Positions 46,212-58,474 of a DNA stretch of 64,000 nt are shown here, one piece after another. Each line of letters opens with the position of its first letter. Position 1 is the first letter of the stretch. A model generated the notes under the pieces. It was given only the letters and a program-made list of their open reading frames with translations, searched no databases and was not told the DNA's origin. A program made the translations under genes and the position numbers. Source of the stretch: Portulaca oleracea (lineage: Eukaryota; Streptophyta; Magnoliopsida; Caryophyllales; Portulacaceae); NCBI GenBank assembly GCA_029582165.1, contig CM055870.1, positions 14,924,832 to 14,988,831 of the forward strand, given 5' to 3'.

Positions 46212-46946
46212 ATGGTCTCGCTTCGTGATATGTCTAGCAATTTCCAAAAGCTAGAGCACTTTGAAGGAGTGGATTTCCGGCGTTGGCAAAGCAAGATGCA
46301 TTTCTTGCTAACAACTCTCAATGTGGCATATGTGCTTAACATTGAGATTTCTCCCAAGGTGGTTCAAGAATCTTCGACCGAGAAGGTGACAACCGAGGAG
46401 TCTCCAAAAGAGGATGCAACCGGCAAAGTTTCCACGAGTGATGGAGGCAAGGAACAAGGAAAAGACAAGGTGCCCATGGAAGATGCAGAGGCTACTCGGC
46501 AAAGGCTTAAGATGGAGAATGACGACTACATTTGTAGAGGATGCATTCTCAACGGGATGAGCGACACCCTCTGCGATGTCTATCAACATGTGGAGACGGC
46601 AAAGAAGCTTTGGGGGATGCTTGAAGCTAAGTACATGTCGGAAGATGCGTCAAGTAAGAATTTTCTTGTTAGTCAATTCATGAAATTTAAGATGGATGAT
46701 AATAGGAAAATTCTAGACCAATTCCATGAGATTCAACGTATTTTGAGTAACTTCAAGCAACACAATTTAAACATGGATGAATCTATAATCGTATCCTCTA
46801 TTATTGACAAGCTACCTTCTTGGAATGAGACTAAAAGAACTCTTATGCACCGGAAAGAAGCTATGTCTCTTGAAGGTTTGGCTAACCATCTTCGGATTGA
46901 AGAGGAGTTACGCCTACAAGATGGTACCAAGGAGCAATCTAATTAA
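46212..46946 (+). pseudogene. Copia gag, N-terminal part
   Basis: I chose the ATG at 46212 (MVSLRDMSSNFQKLEHFEG) because the LTR ends at 46191; an open frame running upstream lies in the LTR. It contains FEGVDFRRWQSKMHFLLTTL (UBN2/copia-type Gag start), a Lys/Glu/Thr-rich insert (residues about 45-95), and RLKMENDDYICRGCILNGMS, LWGMLEAKYMSEDASSKNFL and IVSSIIDKLPSWNETKRTLM. It ends at a TAA after a frame change near 46900-46945; the nucleocapsid knuckle continues in another frame. Confidence 0.9.
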
Positions 46947-46949
46947 GGT

Positions 46950-49900
46950 CCATATGGTGCAAGAGAATAAGGGAAACAAGAATAAGAACAAGAGCCACAA
47001 CAAAACTAGCAAGGGAATTCAAAAGCCTAAGCAAGTTTGTTGGGAATGTGGCAAACCGGGACACACAAAGAGAGAGTGTTACCAATGGAAGAAGAAGCAT
47101 GGTCTTTTGAACAAAGATACATCTAAGGGCAAGAGTAAGGAGAAGGAACCTAATTCCTTTGTGGCCATGATTAAGGATCATATTAACATGGTAGCCATTG
47201 GTTGTAATGATTGGTACATAGACTCGGGTGCGTTAAGGCATGTTTGCATTGACAAGAGTTTATTCAAGACTCTCAAACCGGCAGATGATGGTGTGAAACT
47301 CTACATGGGCAACAACCATCCGGTGAAAGTTGAAGGCATTGGCAAGTGGAACTTGTTTTCACTTCCGGTAAATCTTTGCTTTTAAATGATGTGTATTTAG
47401 CTTCGGAAGTTTGTAAGAATCTTGTATTCGGTTATCTTCTTAGCAAGTTTGTTTTTATGCAAGTTTATGATGGAGATAATTATGTACTTTCCAAGGGTGA
47501 GACTTTTGTAGGGAAGGGATATGCTTATGGGCCGGAGATGTTTAAATTGAATGCGAAAGTAATAAAAATGGCATGATTTCTGCTTATATGCATGTGTCTA
47601 GTTTGAATAAATGCTTTCTATGGCATGCTAGATTAGGACATGTGAACTTTTCAAAGTTGAAAGAAATGTCTAATCTTGATTTGATTCCTAAGTTGAATGA
47701 TGACATAGAAAAGTGTAAGACATGCATGCTTAATAAAATCACTAAAAGTTCATTCTCAAGTATAAAAAGAACTTCTAAATTGCTTGATTTAATTCATAGT
47801 GATTTAGGAGATTTTCATAGTACACCTTCTATGGGTTGTAAGAAGTACTATGTGACATTCATTGATGATTATTCTAGATATTGTCAAGTTTATCTTTTGA
47901 GTTCTAAAGATGAAACACTTGAAAAGTTTAAAGTTTACAAACCTAGAAGTGAACTTCAATGTGAGACCTTGATTAAGACTTTAAGATCTGATAGGGGAGG
48001 GGAATTTTATGATCCAAAGTTTTTCCTAGAAACGGGGATTGTTCATGAAACAACCGCACCGTATACACCACAACAAAATGGGGTTGCGTAAAGGAAAAAT
48101 AGAAGTTTAAAAGAAATGGTGAATTCTATGTTGTCAAATTCCGGTTTAAGTAATGGATTTTGGGGTGAAGCCATGATTTTAAATAGAGTTCCATTCAAAA
48201 GGAATTCTAGTACCCCATATGAATTATGGAACAAAAGAAAGCCAAGTCTAAAGTATTGTAAGATTTGGGGTTGTAGGGCCATTGTAAGGGTCCCAGAACC
48301 TAAGAAAAGAAAGTTAGGTGAAAGAGGAATTGAGTGCATCTTTATAGGCTATGCTCAAGATAGCAAGGCTTATAGGTTTTCGGTGGTTGAGCCAAATGAG
48401 TACATTTCGGTGAATACCGTTATGGAATCAATAGATGCAATTTTTGATGAGACTAGGTTCTCTTCAATTCCTGGACCTAAAGATGTAACTCTAGATATTG
48501 TTCCTCTAATTGAGCCTCAAGATGAAAATCATGAGATTATATCCATACAAAATGATCTTTTGAGTCATGATGTTACTCATGATGAAGAAGATGAAATTAT
48601 TGAATTAAGGAGTAAAAGATCAAGGAAACCAAAAGATTTTGGTTCGGACTTCTATGTTTATTTAGTAGAAGGTTCAAGGGACTCAATTGAAAGTGAGACC
48701 CTATGTATGTACAACATAGATAAGGATCCTAAAACTTTTAAAGAAGCTATGCAATCTCATGATGCTTTTTTGTGGAAAGAGGCGGTACAAGATGAGATTG
48801 ATTCAATAATGGAAAACAATGTTTGGATATTGGTTGACCTTCTTCCGGGAAGTAAACCAATTACCTCTAAATGGATCTTTAAAAGGAAAAGGAAAGTAGT
48901 TGGTACCATTGAGAGGTATAAAGCCCGGTTGGTTGTAAGGGGCTTTAGTCAAAAGTATGGTATTGACTACTTTGATACATATGCACCGGTGGCTGGGATA
49001 GCTTCAATACGTGTATTGTTGGCTTTAGCTACTATCCATAAGCTAGTTATCCATCAAATGGATTTCAAAACGACATTCTTAAATGGAGAATTAGAAGAGG
49101 AGGTGTATATGGAACAACCCGAAGGGTTTGTTGTTGAAGGTCAAGAAAAGAAAGTTTGTAAACTTATAAGGTCCTTATATGGACTGAAGCAAGCACCTAA
49201 GCAATGGCATCAAAAATTTGATGAAGTAGTGCTTTCAAGTGGTTATAGGATCAATCAATCGGATAAGTGCATATACTCTAAGTTTGAGAATGGAAAATGG
49301 GTGATTATATGCCTATACGTTGATGACATGTTGATCTTTGGGACCGACATGGAACAAGTCAATAAGACCAAAGAATTTCTATCCTCAAAGTTCTCTACGA
49401 AGGACATGGGTGAAGCGGATGTAATTCTTGGTATTAAGATTATTAGAAATAATGATAAGATAAGTTTATCTCAAGAGCATTACATTGAGAAAATATTAAA
49501 CAAGTTTGGAGGTGATAAGTTATATCCAGCAGTAACTCCTTATGATTCAAATAAGAAACTAGAGAAAAATTTGGATTCTCCAGTTAATCAACTTGAGTAT
49601 GTTAAGTTGATTGGAAGTCTCATATATGCAATGACGAGTACAAGGCCAGATATTGCTTATGCAATTGGCATGTTAAGTAGGTTTACAAGTAATCCGAGTA
49701 ACATGCATTGGTTTGCTATTCAGAGGGTATTAAGATATTTAGTTGGGACTAAAGGTTACCAACTCACTCATAAGGGAGAACCTTCGGTATTAGAAGGATA
49801 CTCGCATGCGAGTTGGATAAATAAAGGAGATTTCTCATCTACCAGTGGATGGGTGTTCCTTTTAGGAGGTGGAGCGGTTTCTTGGGGTTTTAAGAAACAA

Positions 49901-50272
49901 GCTAATATAGCGGACTCCATTATGTCTTCGAAATTAGTAGCGTTATAAGCTGCTTGAAAGGAAGCTGAATGGTTAAGGAAATTATTATTGGAAATACCTA
50001 TTTGGTATAAACCAATGGCGCCAATCACAATTCATTGTGATATCAAAACTACTCTTGATGTTGTGTATAGCCATGTTTACAATGGCAAGTCAAGGCACAT
50101 TGGTTTGAGGCATGCTTATATACATCAACTTATAAGGGATGGAGTAGTGACTTTAAGATATATCAAATCAAAAGAAAACCTAGCCGATCCTTTGACTAAA
50201 GGATTAACTAGATATTTGATAAAAGGTACTTCAAAGGGGATGGGTTTAAGTATAGCTCAAAATATCTACTAA
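46950..50272 (+). pseudogene. Copia nucleocapsid knuckle, protease, integrase, RT and RNase H, broken
   Basis: CCHC knuckle CWECGKPGHTKREC (about 47038-47080), protease motif WYIDSG (near 47212), a frame change near 47350 and another near 47570, pre-integrase HARLGHVNFSKLKEM, integrase core with HSDLGDF, TFIDDYSRY and LRSDRGGEF, and TPQQNG near 48070. An in-frame TAA follows at 48089-48091. Then RT: SKWIFKRKRK, YKARLVVRGFSQ, MDFKTTFLNG, LYGLKQAPKQW and the catalytic YVDDM (near 49317). Two stops at 49946-49956 interrupt RNase H (HCDIKTTLDV...). The end is the TAA at 50270-50272. Protease to RNase H is complete in content but not in frame. Confidence 0.93.
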
Positions 50273-50829
50273 TCACAACAAAGACTCAACTTTACAAATT
50301 GGAATACCACCAATTTCTAAAGTTCAAATGAGTACGGAGTTGCTTAAATTAGTAGGAAGCATCAGTTTTATCCCAAGGTCAAGTGATGCTTAGAAAGCTG
50401 TAATGACAAGAGGTTGAGTAGTAATACTCTTAATAGACTTTGTGGAAAGCCTAATTACAGGGATGGTATATTACAAAGCCTACCTATGTAAGTGTAATGT
50501 GTGGCCGCATAAAGGAACTATGAGCTAAAGTTCCGAAACACTTAAGAAGGATAAGGACACAAGGCCGAATAATAGTGTCAAGTTATTTACGCTCAAGACT
50601 TAAAATATATGTGTGTTATGAGTATAGTTGATCAATTAAATCCAAAGTTCAAAGCTATGTCTACTTTGTGATTTGGATTCAGTTTTGGCTCATATACACT
50701 AAATGAAAAGTTCAAAGAGCCATCTACTTTTCATTAGGCATATGTTTTGTGAGTTTCTCTGGTGATTATAAGTTAAGGTATATCTCAAATAGCGGGTGTA
50801 TAAGCTCCTTAAGTTAAGTTGTTTCAAGC

Positions 50830-51176
50830 AAAAAATTACTGGAGGTACCCCAATATTTGGGGAAACTATTTTCCGGTAGCCCAACTTTTCAAAACTCATT
50901 TTGCGGTACACTTTCTTTTTGGGTTAGAAATTATTTGGTTTTTTCCGGCCATCAATTTTATTAAGTGACCGAAATACCCTTATTCTTCTTCTTTAAAGGT
51001 ATTTCTTACAAACTGGAAGAACAATGGTATTTCGGTCACTTAACCAAATTGATGACCAAAAAAACACCTAATAATTTCTAACCCAAAAAGTAAGGGTACC
51101 CCAAAATGAGTTTTGAAAAGTTGGGGTACCTGAAAAATATTTTACCAAAAGTTAGGGTACCTCTGAGTAATTTTTT
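50830..51176. mobile_element. Foldback MITE inside the copia element (copy 2)
   Basis: Same family and same full-length palindrome as 29882-30226, opening AAAAAATTACT and closing AGTAATTTTTT, with TTTGGGGAAACTATTTTCCG inside. It was inserted between RNase H and the polypurine tract, after the copia element arrived. Confidence 0.85.
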
Positions 51177-51217
51177 GTATTTCAAGGGTTTTACATACTC
51201 TTGAAATAGTGGGGGAT

Positions 51218-51902
51218 TGTTGGAAATATTTCAAGAGTACAAGATAATTATATAGCCTAAAGTGTTACATATAACAAGTATGAGGATCATATATAAGTAA
51301 ATCATCAAGAATATGATCAACACGGGTGAAACTGTAACCAACACGGGTCGTGTTGGCTTCCAGAGAGCAAGGAAAATGCTCCTGGGCTCAACACGGGTCG
51401 TGTTGCACCCAACACAGACTGTGTTGGAACCCAGAACAGTTTTAAATGCTAACGGCTATATGATTTTGTATAATTAGTGTTTGATATTGTAATTAAGCAC
51501 ATTTATGATGATGATTATAATGATATTCCTACAGCTATATGACTTGACTTAGTCAAGGTCATATTAAGGGTATGATCCTCTATTAAAGTCTCTTGATTAT
51601 CCTTTGACTAGGGTATCCTAAGATGGTGGAAGTCTCATATAAATAGGAGACATTCCAAGCTATTGAGACACACCATTCTAAGCTAATTACATCCTCATTC
51701 TTGTCTAGACTGCAGCTATACTTGAGTGATTCAAGAGAGAAACTATTATTCTTGAGTGTTACTAGTCCCAAGATTTATCCCTTTGAACATTTACGGTATA
51801 GTAAATAGTTCTTAAGGAAAGTGAGTACTAGGTCACGATTCTTAGCGTTATCCAAGCGAGTTTCTATTATTCTATATACCGTTTACTCCTTTTCCTGCAA
51901 CA
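51218..51902 (+). repeat. Copia 3' LTR (685 bp)
   Basis: Same length as the 5' LTR, with scattered single-base differences (for example AACTATATAG versus AATTATATAG near the start, and the last 20 bases). It keeps the TATA box, the AACACGG motifs and TAAATAGTTCTTAAG (near 51802). Confidence 0.95.
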
Positions 51903-51907
51903 CTATG

Positions 51908-53370
51908 TAGGTCTTTGTACCTCCTCTATGTGGATACGACAAAACACCCTATTAATACTTTCCGTTGCATAAATTAGTACTTTATTATTTAGTGTTTAAA
52001 ATTTTCGGAATGTCACACTCTACTTCCCCCAATGCCTTGCCATTTTTGTCTTGCAGTTTATTCTTGTCGACTTGTCGTCATGCACATAATTAGATTTTAT
52101 GCAAAACAAATATCATCGTAAAAAATGATTATAAATGCTCTTATATAACTGTTTAAAAGTTGATGATAAACAAACATATTCTTGTCATGCACATAATTCG
52201 TACCTAACTGTTTAAAGTTTGATGATATAATTTCAAATTGCTAATATGGAGGCCTAAGCGTGTTTATAATTATTATCAACATTTCTTATAATTGGTGATA
52301 TGTAGACCCAAATAAATTTATAATTGTCTTCATATTTTTTTTATAATTGAAAATGGGATGAACCTTCCTTTTATGAAACTCGTATCATTAGGATGAAAAT
52401 TTTGGAAAACATTTGAAGTTCAAAGTTGTACAGGTATTTGCTTATAAACATTGTTTATAATTATATATATTTCGTTTTTGCCTATACCACTAATAAAAAT
52501 TCAATCCTTATGCTAATTAAATTTATATAAATTCTTTTTAATATTTCAAACAATTTAATTATCCAATTCTTCCGTGGAAGGTGCAATTTATAAATACAAG
52601 ACCATATGCAAATAAAACGATTAAAGTATGTATAATTATCTAAACAGTTGGTGTTAAATCATAAGTATTTATCCATCAAAAAGAAAAATCTTTAGTATTT
52701 AAGGCCACGTGAATCACGGATTTGTGAGGGGTCTTAACCTATGCGTACGTAACCGTCTAACGTTAGCAATCAATTTTGTTTGAATACTTTCTTCTTTCTA
52801 TTTTATTGGTCATTTTATTTTTCTTTTTTCTCATAATAGTTATCATATTATAATTTCAATAATATATTATTTTTGATTTATCAAACTAATGTTATTAGTT
52901 AGATTTTTTGTCTTTCATTTTTGTCTTTATTCTTCATTTTTTTATTATTCACCAATCTATTCAATATTTTCATAATTTTTTAAAAAATAAATTAATGTAG
53001 AGTGGAGGTTTTTTCTAATTTTAAAAATTATGTACAAAGTAACAAATAATTTGAAAATGAGAGAGTAAACTATAAGAATTTGTGGGAATTTATTAAGATA
53101 ACAACAAATTTTGCAAAAGATTAGTATCCAAGTGCAAATTAAAACGAGAATTAAACACGATCAAAATCAAGAAACAGTGCCATAAATAATCTATTGGCAC
53201 TCTATCCTCTGGTTGGTACATCCATGTGCAAATCGAAACGTGTCACACGATCAAAAGCAAGAAACAATGTCATAAATAACCTATTGGTACCCCCATTGTC
53301 TTAAACTGAAACGTGAGACACGATGGAAAGCAATAAATAATGCCATAATCAAAACGATATTATCCATTTA
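51908..53370. other. AT-rich DNA without a gene
   Basis: The first ~100 bases may be the right part of the repeat that hosts the copia element (GTATCCACA-type motif on minus). The rest is AT-rich with no supported feature. Confidence 0.5.
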
Positions 53371-53375
53371 ACACA

Positions 53376-53625
53376 TAAGATTATATAACCGTTAGCATTA
53401 AAAATAAATTCTGACATTCAACACGGTCCGTGTTGACCGTACCACAGTTTGCATTGAGCCCAAAACTGTTATTTATGCATTCGGGAGACCAGCACGGCCC
53501 GTGTTGGTCTCAAGAACACCCGTGTTGATCATATTCTTATTGTTTATCGATCTTATATATGACCCTTAAACTTATACCACATGATTTCTTATGCTATATA
53601 ATCTTCTTGTACTCTTGAAATCATT
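53376..53625 (-). repeat. LTR fragment related to the copia element at 45507
   Basis: Read on minus, it follows the copia LTR from near its start (ATTTCAAGAGTACAAG-like) through ATCAACACGGG and CAACACGGACCGTGTTG to AACGGTTATATAATC. It is diverged and has no partner or internal region, so it is a truncated solo LTR or a relic. Confidence 0.8.
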
Positions 53626-53825
53626 CCAACCTATTTTAGTTAAATTACTTAAGTTAGAATAAGATAGGAAAGGATTGGATAAGTTTGAGTTAAATTAGTT
53701 GTTGGGTAGAAATATTTTCTTAATAAAATTTGAATATTTTTGGGGAAAATAAATGTAAAAGTTATAAGTGTTGGAAAAAATAAATTAATTTGAGATTAAA
53801 ATAATATTATTTGAATTTCTTTTTT

Positions 53826-54078
53826 ATCCTCGTTCTTTTATACGTCTGGTTGCGGTTGGTTGTGGTGGGGAAGAAATGTGGTGGAATGTGGTGGGTTGGG
53901 GAAAGTTGTGATGAATTGTGGTGGGTTAGGAAAAATTTAACCTTTAATAAAAAGATAAGTTAAAATTGAAAAAGTAGATTGTGCTGGATTGTGGTGGGTT
54001 GTGGTGGAATATGGAAAGTTGTGGTGTAGTGTGGAACCGCAACCAACCAGCCGCATAAAAGAATGTGGCCTTAAAAAG
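53826..54078. mobile_element. hAT-like MITE (second copy of the 14799 family)
   Basis: The ends TCGTTCTTTTATACGTCTGG and CAGCCGCATAAAAGAATG are inverted partners. The body repeats TTGTGGTGGGTT in opposite orientation to the first copy. Confidence 0.75.
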
Positions 54079-54171
54079 TTATTTTCGGTTTGGGTGTTTT
54101 TTAGGAAGTTGAGTTAATTTAGATTAGGTAAAGATAAGCTAAGTTAGGTAAGTTAGGTTAAACCCAACTAC

Positions 54172-54385
54172 TGCCTCTGTTCCATATTAATTGACACTTT
54201 GACTAAATTTTTACGGTTAGTTATTCATAAATTATAATGAGTTGCTCACAAATTATAATGAGTTACAATATGAAATTATCATTATTAGAAAAATACTTTT
54301 ACCCAAAATTACAATGAATGTAATTTCATATTGTAACTCATTGTAATTTGTGAATAATTAACGGTCAAAATTGAGTAGAACAATA
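54172..54385. mobile_element. Stowaway-like MITE
   Basis: Opens CTGCCTCTGTTCCATATTAA with TTGACACTTTGACTAAATTT and closes with the mirrored GGTCAAAATTGAGTAG. Inner ATTATAATGAGTT is repeated. Related in sequence to 58070-58285. Confidence 0.65.
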
Positions 54386-55540
54386 TTAAAAGGAAGAAAA
54401 TGACAGATTTAATTTGTGCAAACACGTATACTTGAGTCACACTCGTTACACCCTCCCTCTTCTCTCTTTCTTCACACCCACCACTTTCAAAAGCCTGCAA
54501 AATTTTGGACAAAAGTCACAAAACCCCCACAATTTTCGTAGCATCTCGCAACACCGATGCACATGTGTTGTAAACTTCGTTGGAATGTACGGATTCCCAC
54601 TTAATCATAATACCTTCATCTTTGAAGGATAGGACATTATGTTTTTATTTTTTTAAGAAAAAAAAAATTTCTACTTCACATGAATGCCCCGTTTTTTTAT
54701 ATGGTAAGGTGTTGCACGATACATCAATTCATCGTACTATTTAATATTCTTTCATACTTTACCACACTTTAGTAATATATTTTCTTACTTTAATTTTCTC
54801 TTCTCCCTTTTCTACCTTTCACATTTTCTCCCCTCACCTACGTCACCTATAACAACTCATCACATTTTACCATACTTTTTAATTATTTCAACACGCCATG
54901 GAAATTGAATTTAAAAAATAATCTGAACTTTGGGTCATAGTAGACTTAATAATCTAAACTTTAAATTTGATTTTGAATAATCTGAACTTTGGGCTCCTTG
55001 AATTCTAGTATCTTAACTCGGTGATGGGATGACGTGACGGTGGTGACATAATATACCTAAAATACTCGTGTACATGTCACCGCCTTATATATGGTACTCT
55101 GGTATATAAGTGTAGATGAATAATTATATTACTATCTTGATTTTTAAAAAAAATCATTATATTGCTTTCTAAATTCCCCGTCTTATATATGACACTAAAC
55201 ACTTGGACCCTGGAATTGCCTGCCAGTAGCAAGTTGTTCTAGAGCATTCGATGGTCAGAGTACGTACGTAGTGAATGTGACACACGAGAGTGATTACTAA
55301 ATTACATGTTAATACTTAATTACATTATCTCTTAATCGATTATCACGTTTGTAGCATACTTAGATTCCGCAGTTTAATTGTTATTAACAAGAAAATGCAT
55401 GTGGAAGTAGCTCACTAATATGCGTGCCCTCCACAGTCCACAAATACTTATATATTCACTCCCACATTTGTAAATGAGGACGCGTGTATTATGTAGTACG
55501 TTTATACTATTAAAAATTATATATTTTATAATTTAAGAGC
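54386..55540. other. AT-rich spacer without a gene
   Basis: No conserved ORF. A 72-codon ORF at 54414 has no recognisable domain and was not called. Confidence 0.5.
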
Positions 55541-55610
55541 TTAAAAATATACTACTTATATAGTTAATTACATGCATTATGTAGTACTATGACTTTTGAG
55601 TAATGTCCGG

Positions 55611-55773
55611 CAACGTTTGAGTAGTGTCGTGGCAAATGCACAATACACGTCCTTAAAAATATACTACTTATATTCTGTTGAGACGAGGAATACATATACC
55701 GCTTAATGCTTATAGTAGTGGTTATTTTAAAGGACGTGTATTGTGCATTTGCCACGACACTACTCAAACGTTG
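55611..55773. repeat. Perfect 44-bp inverted repeat with a 75-bp loop
   Basis: 55611-55654 and 55730-55773 are exact reverse complements over 44 bases (outer end CAACGTTTGAGTAGTGTCGT). The similarity continues imperfectly into the loop. ACTTATAT-type sequence near 55545 repeats that of the loop. No ORF. It may be the core of a MITE or a short hairpin locus. Confidence 0.9.
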
Positions 55774-56125
55774 GAGGCCTCAAATGTGTCAGTAACATAA
55801 TAAGCGAGAATAAGTTTCTTTACTACTCGATATGATCAGCCTTTAAATTCTTTAGATATCAGCCTTGGATTTGATGTCAGCCTTTGAATTCTGTAGGAAT
55901 TGGGTGAAATGATGGGGACAAGTGATAAGTGTCATCTCGTTGTCAACAATAATTTAAAGCCCACGTAAGAAGTACGGTACTAAGTAAATTACGCCTACGG
56001 TTTACTATCCACCCCAAGCTAGCAAGCCATGCCCGTGCAACGCATGGGCTTTGTGCGAAATGGACCACCTTTTTTACGTTCTACTAGTGAGAAGGCCCGT
56101 CCAATGGACGTGGCTATTATTGATA

Positions 56126-56362
56126 TTCCCTCCGTCCCAAATAATTTGGCCAAATTTTTTAAATTTTGATCATTAATTTCTCAAATTGTATATTGAGTTA
56201 TTGTACATGATTATTGTTATTAGATTTGTAATGAAAAATATTTTTACTCAAATATAATATTACAAGTTTTGTTAAGATAAAACGTATAAAATTAATAGTT
56301 AAAGTCTTACCTCGAAGACCATAAAAAAAAAAGAGACAAATTATTTAGGTCGAAGGGAGTAC
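56126..56362. mobile_element. Stowaway-like MITE in Helitron unit 1
   Basis: Opens ATTCCCTCCGTCCCAAATAA and closes AATTATTTAGGTCGAAGGGA. The same MITE is present at the matching place in unit 2 (about 57041-57284), so it was inside before the unit was duplicated. Confidence 0.8.
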
Positions 56363-57040
56363 TTTATAATTTTGTGGCTCTTGGTTCACGAAGAAAAAAA
56401 TATTCACAAATACATTTTGAAGTTTACTTATGCTGGTCATTTAGAGTAAAAGTAAACACAATATAAATTTATAATAACTTGAAACAATAGAACATCTATT
56501 CTACAATTGTCAAACATATGTTAATTTGAAGACTGGTTATTCTTTTGCAAGTGATAATGAACCACTTATCCCATACTTACTTAAATTCAAAATACACCTA
56601 ATCGTATTCAACTAAACCCGAAATACACCCGGATCATATTTTTATAATAGAATTCACCTGAAACCAAAATACATCTGACCCGTATTTACCCTAAAAAATT
56701 TACTATCAAAGTACATCTGACCCGTATTTACCTGAATTTGAAATACACCCGAGTCATGTTTTTGGAGTGAAATTTACCCGAAATCAAAATATACATGACC
56801 CATGTTTACCCTAACCAGATATATAGTCAACCTATATTACCTAGTTATTGTACTTGAGGGCAAAAGAGTCAATTCGTATGTGAACATAAATTAAAGATAA
56901 ATTGCTAATTAATTATTATATTCAAGGATAAAATAGTAAATTCATGTGTGAACACAAGCAAGCAAGCAGGTAGGCAGAGTAGCAAAACAAAAAAAAGGCA
57001 ACTCAGGCTAGGTCGTCCATTGGGCGGGGGCTATTGTTGA

Positions 57041-57284
57041 TATTCCCTCCGTCCCAAATAATTTGGTCAAATTTTTAAAATTTTGATCATTAATTTCTCA
57101 AATTGTATATTGAGTTATTGTACATGATTATTATTATCAGATTTGTAATGAAAAATATTTTTACTCAAATATAATATTACAAGTTTTGTTAAAATAAAAC
57201 GTAAAAAATTAATATAGTGTAAGTCTTGCCTCGAAGACCATAAAAGAAAAATAAAAGAGACAAATTATTTAGGCTGAAGGAAGT
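57041..57284. mobile_element. Stowaway-like MITE in Helitron unit 2
   Basis: Copy of the element at 56126-56362 with point differences, present because the surrounding unit was duplicated. Confidence 0.8.
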
Positions 57285-57823
57285 GCTTTATAATTTTGTG
57301 GCTCTTGGTTTACTAAGAAAAAAATATTCACAAATACATCCCGAAGTTTACTTATGCCGGACATTTAGAGTAAAAGTAAATATAATATAAATTTATAATA
57401 ACTTGAAACAATAGAACATCTATTCTACAATTGTCAAATGTCTGTTAATTGGAAGACTGGTTATTCTTTTGCAAGTGATAATGAATCACTTATCCAATAC
57501 TTAAAATCGAAATACACCCGATCATATTCAACTAAACTCAAAATACACCCTGGTCATATTTTTATAATAGAATTCACCTGAAACCAAAATACACCTGACC
57601 CGTATTTATCTTAAAAAAATTTACTATCAAACTGACCCGTATTTACCTGAATTTGAAATACACCTGAGTCATGTTATTGTAGTGAAATTTACCCAAAATC
57701 AAAATATGTATGATCCATGTTTACCCTAATCAGATATATAGTCACCCTATATTACCTAGTTATTGTACTTGAGGGCAAAAAAGTCAATTCATATGTGAAC
57801 ATAAGCTAAAGATAAATTGCTAA

Positions 57824-58435
57824 TCTATTCATTATATTAAAACAAAACCTATAGTAACCAAACATTGCCACGTGTCCACCAACTAGAAATCATAACATCT
57901 CCCCAATTCTAAGTTCCTAATACTGAAATAATTTTATTCAAAAAAATTAATTAACCATTTATTAGCCATCACATCAGCAATTACAAAAATTAAACTTGAC
58001 ATATATCAGTTACAAATATGCTCCAATGAGATAAAGAAAGGACACGGAAATCGATGCACCCCAAGTTACAATTCTTCATCCGTCTCAAATTGACACTTTG
58101 ACTAAATTTTGATCATTTATTACTCACAAATTATACTGAGCTACAATATGAAATTACCGTTATTAGAAACATATTTTACTGAAAATTACAATGGAGATAA
58201 TTTCCTATTATTACTTATTGTAATTTGTGAATAATTAACAGTCAAAATTTAGTCAAAGTGTCAATTAATTTGGGACGGATGGAGTATTATCCAATATTAA
58301 ACACTCTTTACTAAAGAATTGAAACCGTTGAATTCTTAATTCCTGCATATATATCAACATTAACTACCCATTAAAGAGAGCAAATGAAATAAATATATAA
58401 ATAATAACGGTTAGAGGTAAAAGGAAAATTGTTAG

Positions 58436-58474
<39 letters not shown>

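Larger units (their letters stand above)
45507..51902 (+). mobile_element. Ty1/copia LTR retrotransposon, full length (6.4 kb)
   Basis: Two LTRs of 685 bp each, both TGTTGGAAAT...ACA, with CTATG on both sides (45502-45506 and 51903-51907), the expected 5-bp TSD. Order: gag, protease, integrase, reverse transcriptase, RNase H, that is, copia order. A polypurine tract (AGTGGGGGAT) ends at 51217. No tRNA primer-binding site is seen; instead a 15-nt self-complementary segment lies at 46194-46208. Several in-frame stops and frame changes show it is not autonomous. A foldback MITE sits between RNase H and the 3' LTR. Confidence 0.96.

Noticed and set aside
46192..46230. Standard copia primer-binding site (TGGTATCAGAG type)
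   Set aside because: No such match after the 5' LTR; TAATGGTCTCG near 46210 resembles it only superficially and overlaps the gag ATG.
54414..54632. 72-codon ORF in the spacer
   Set aside because: No domain, no codon bias, no splice context; not supported as a gene.
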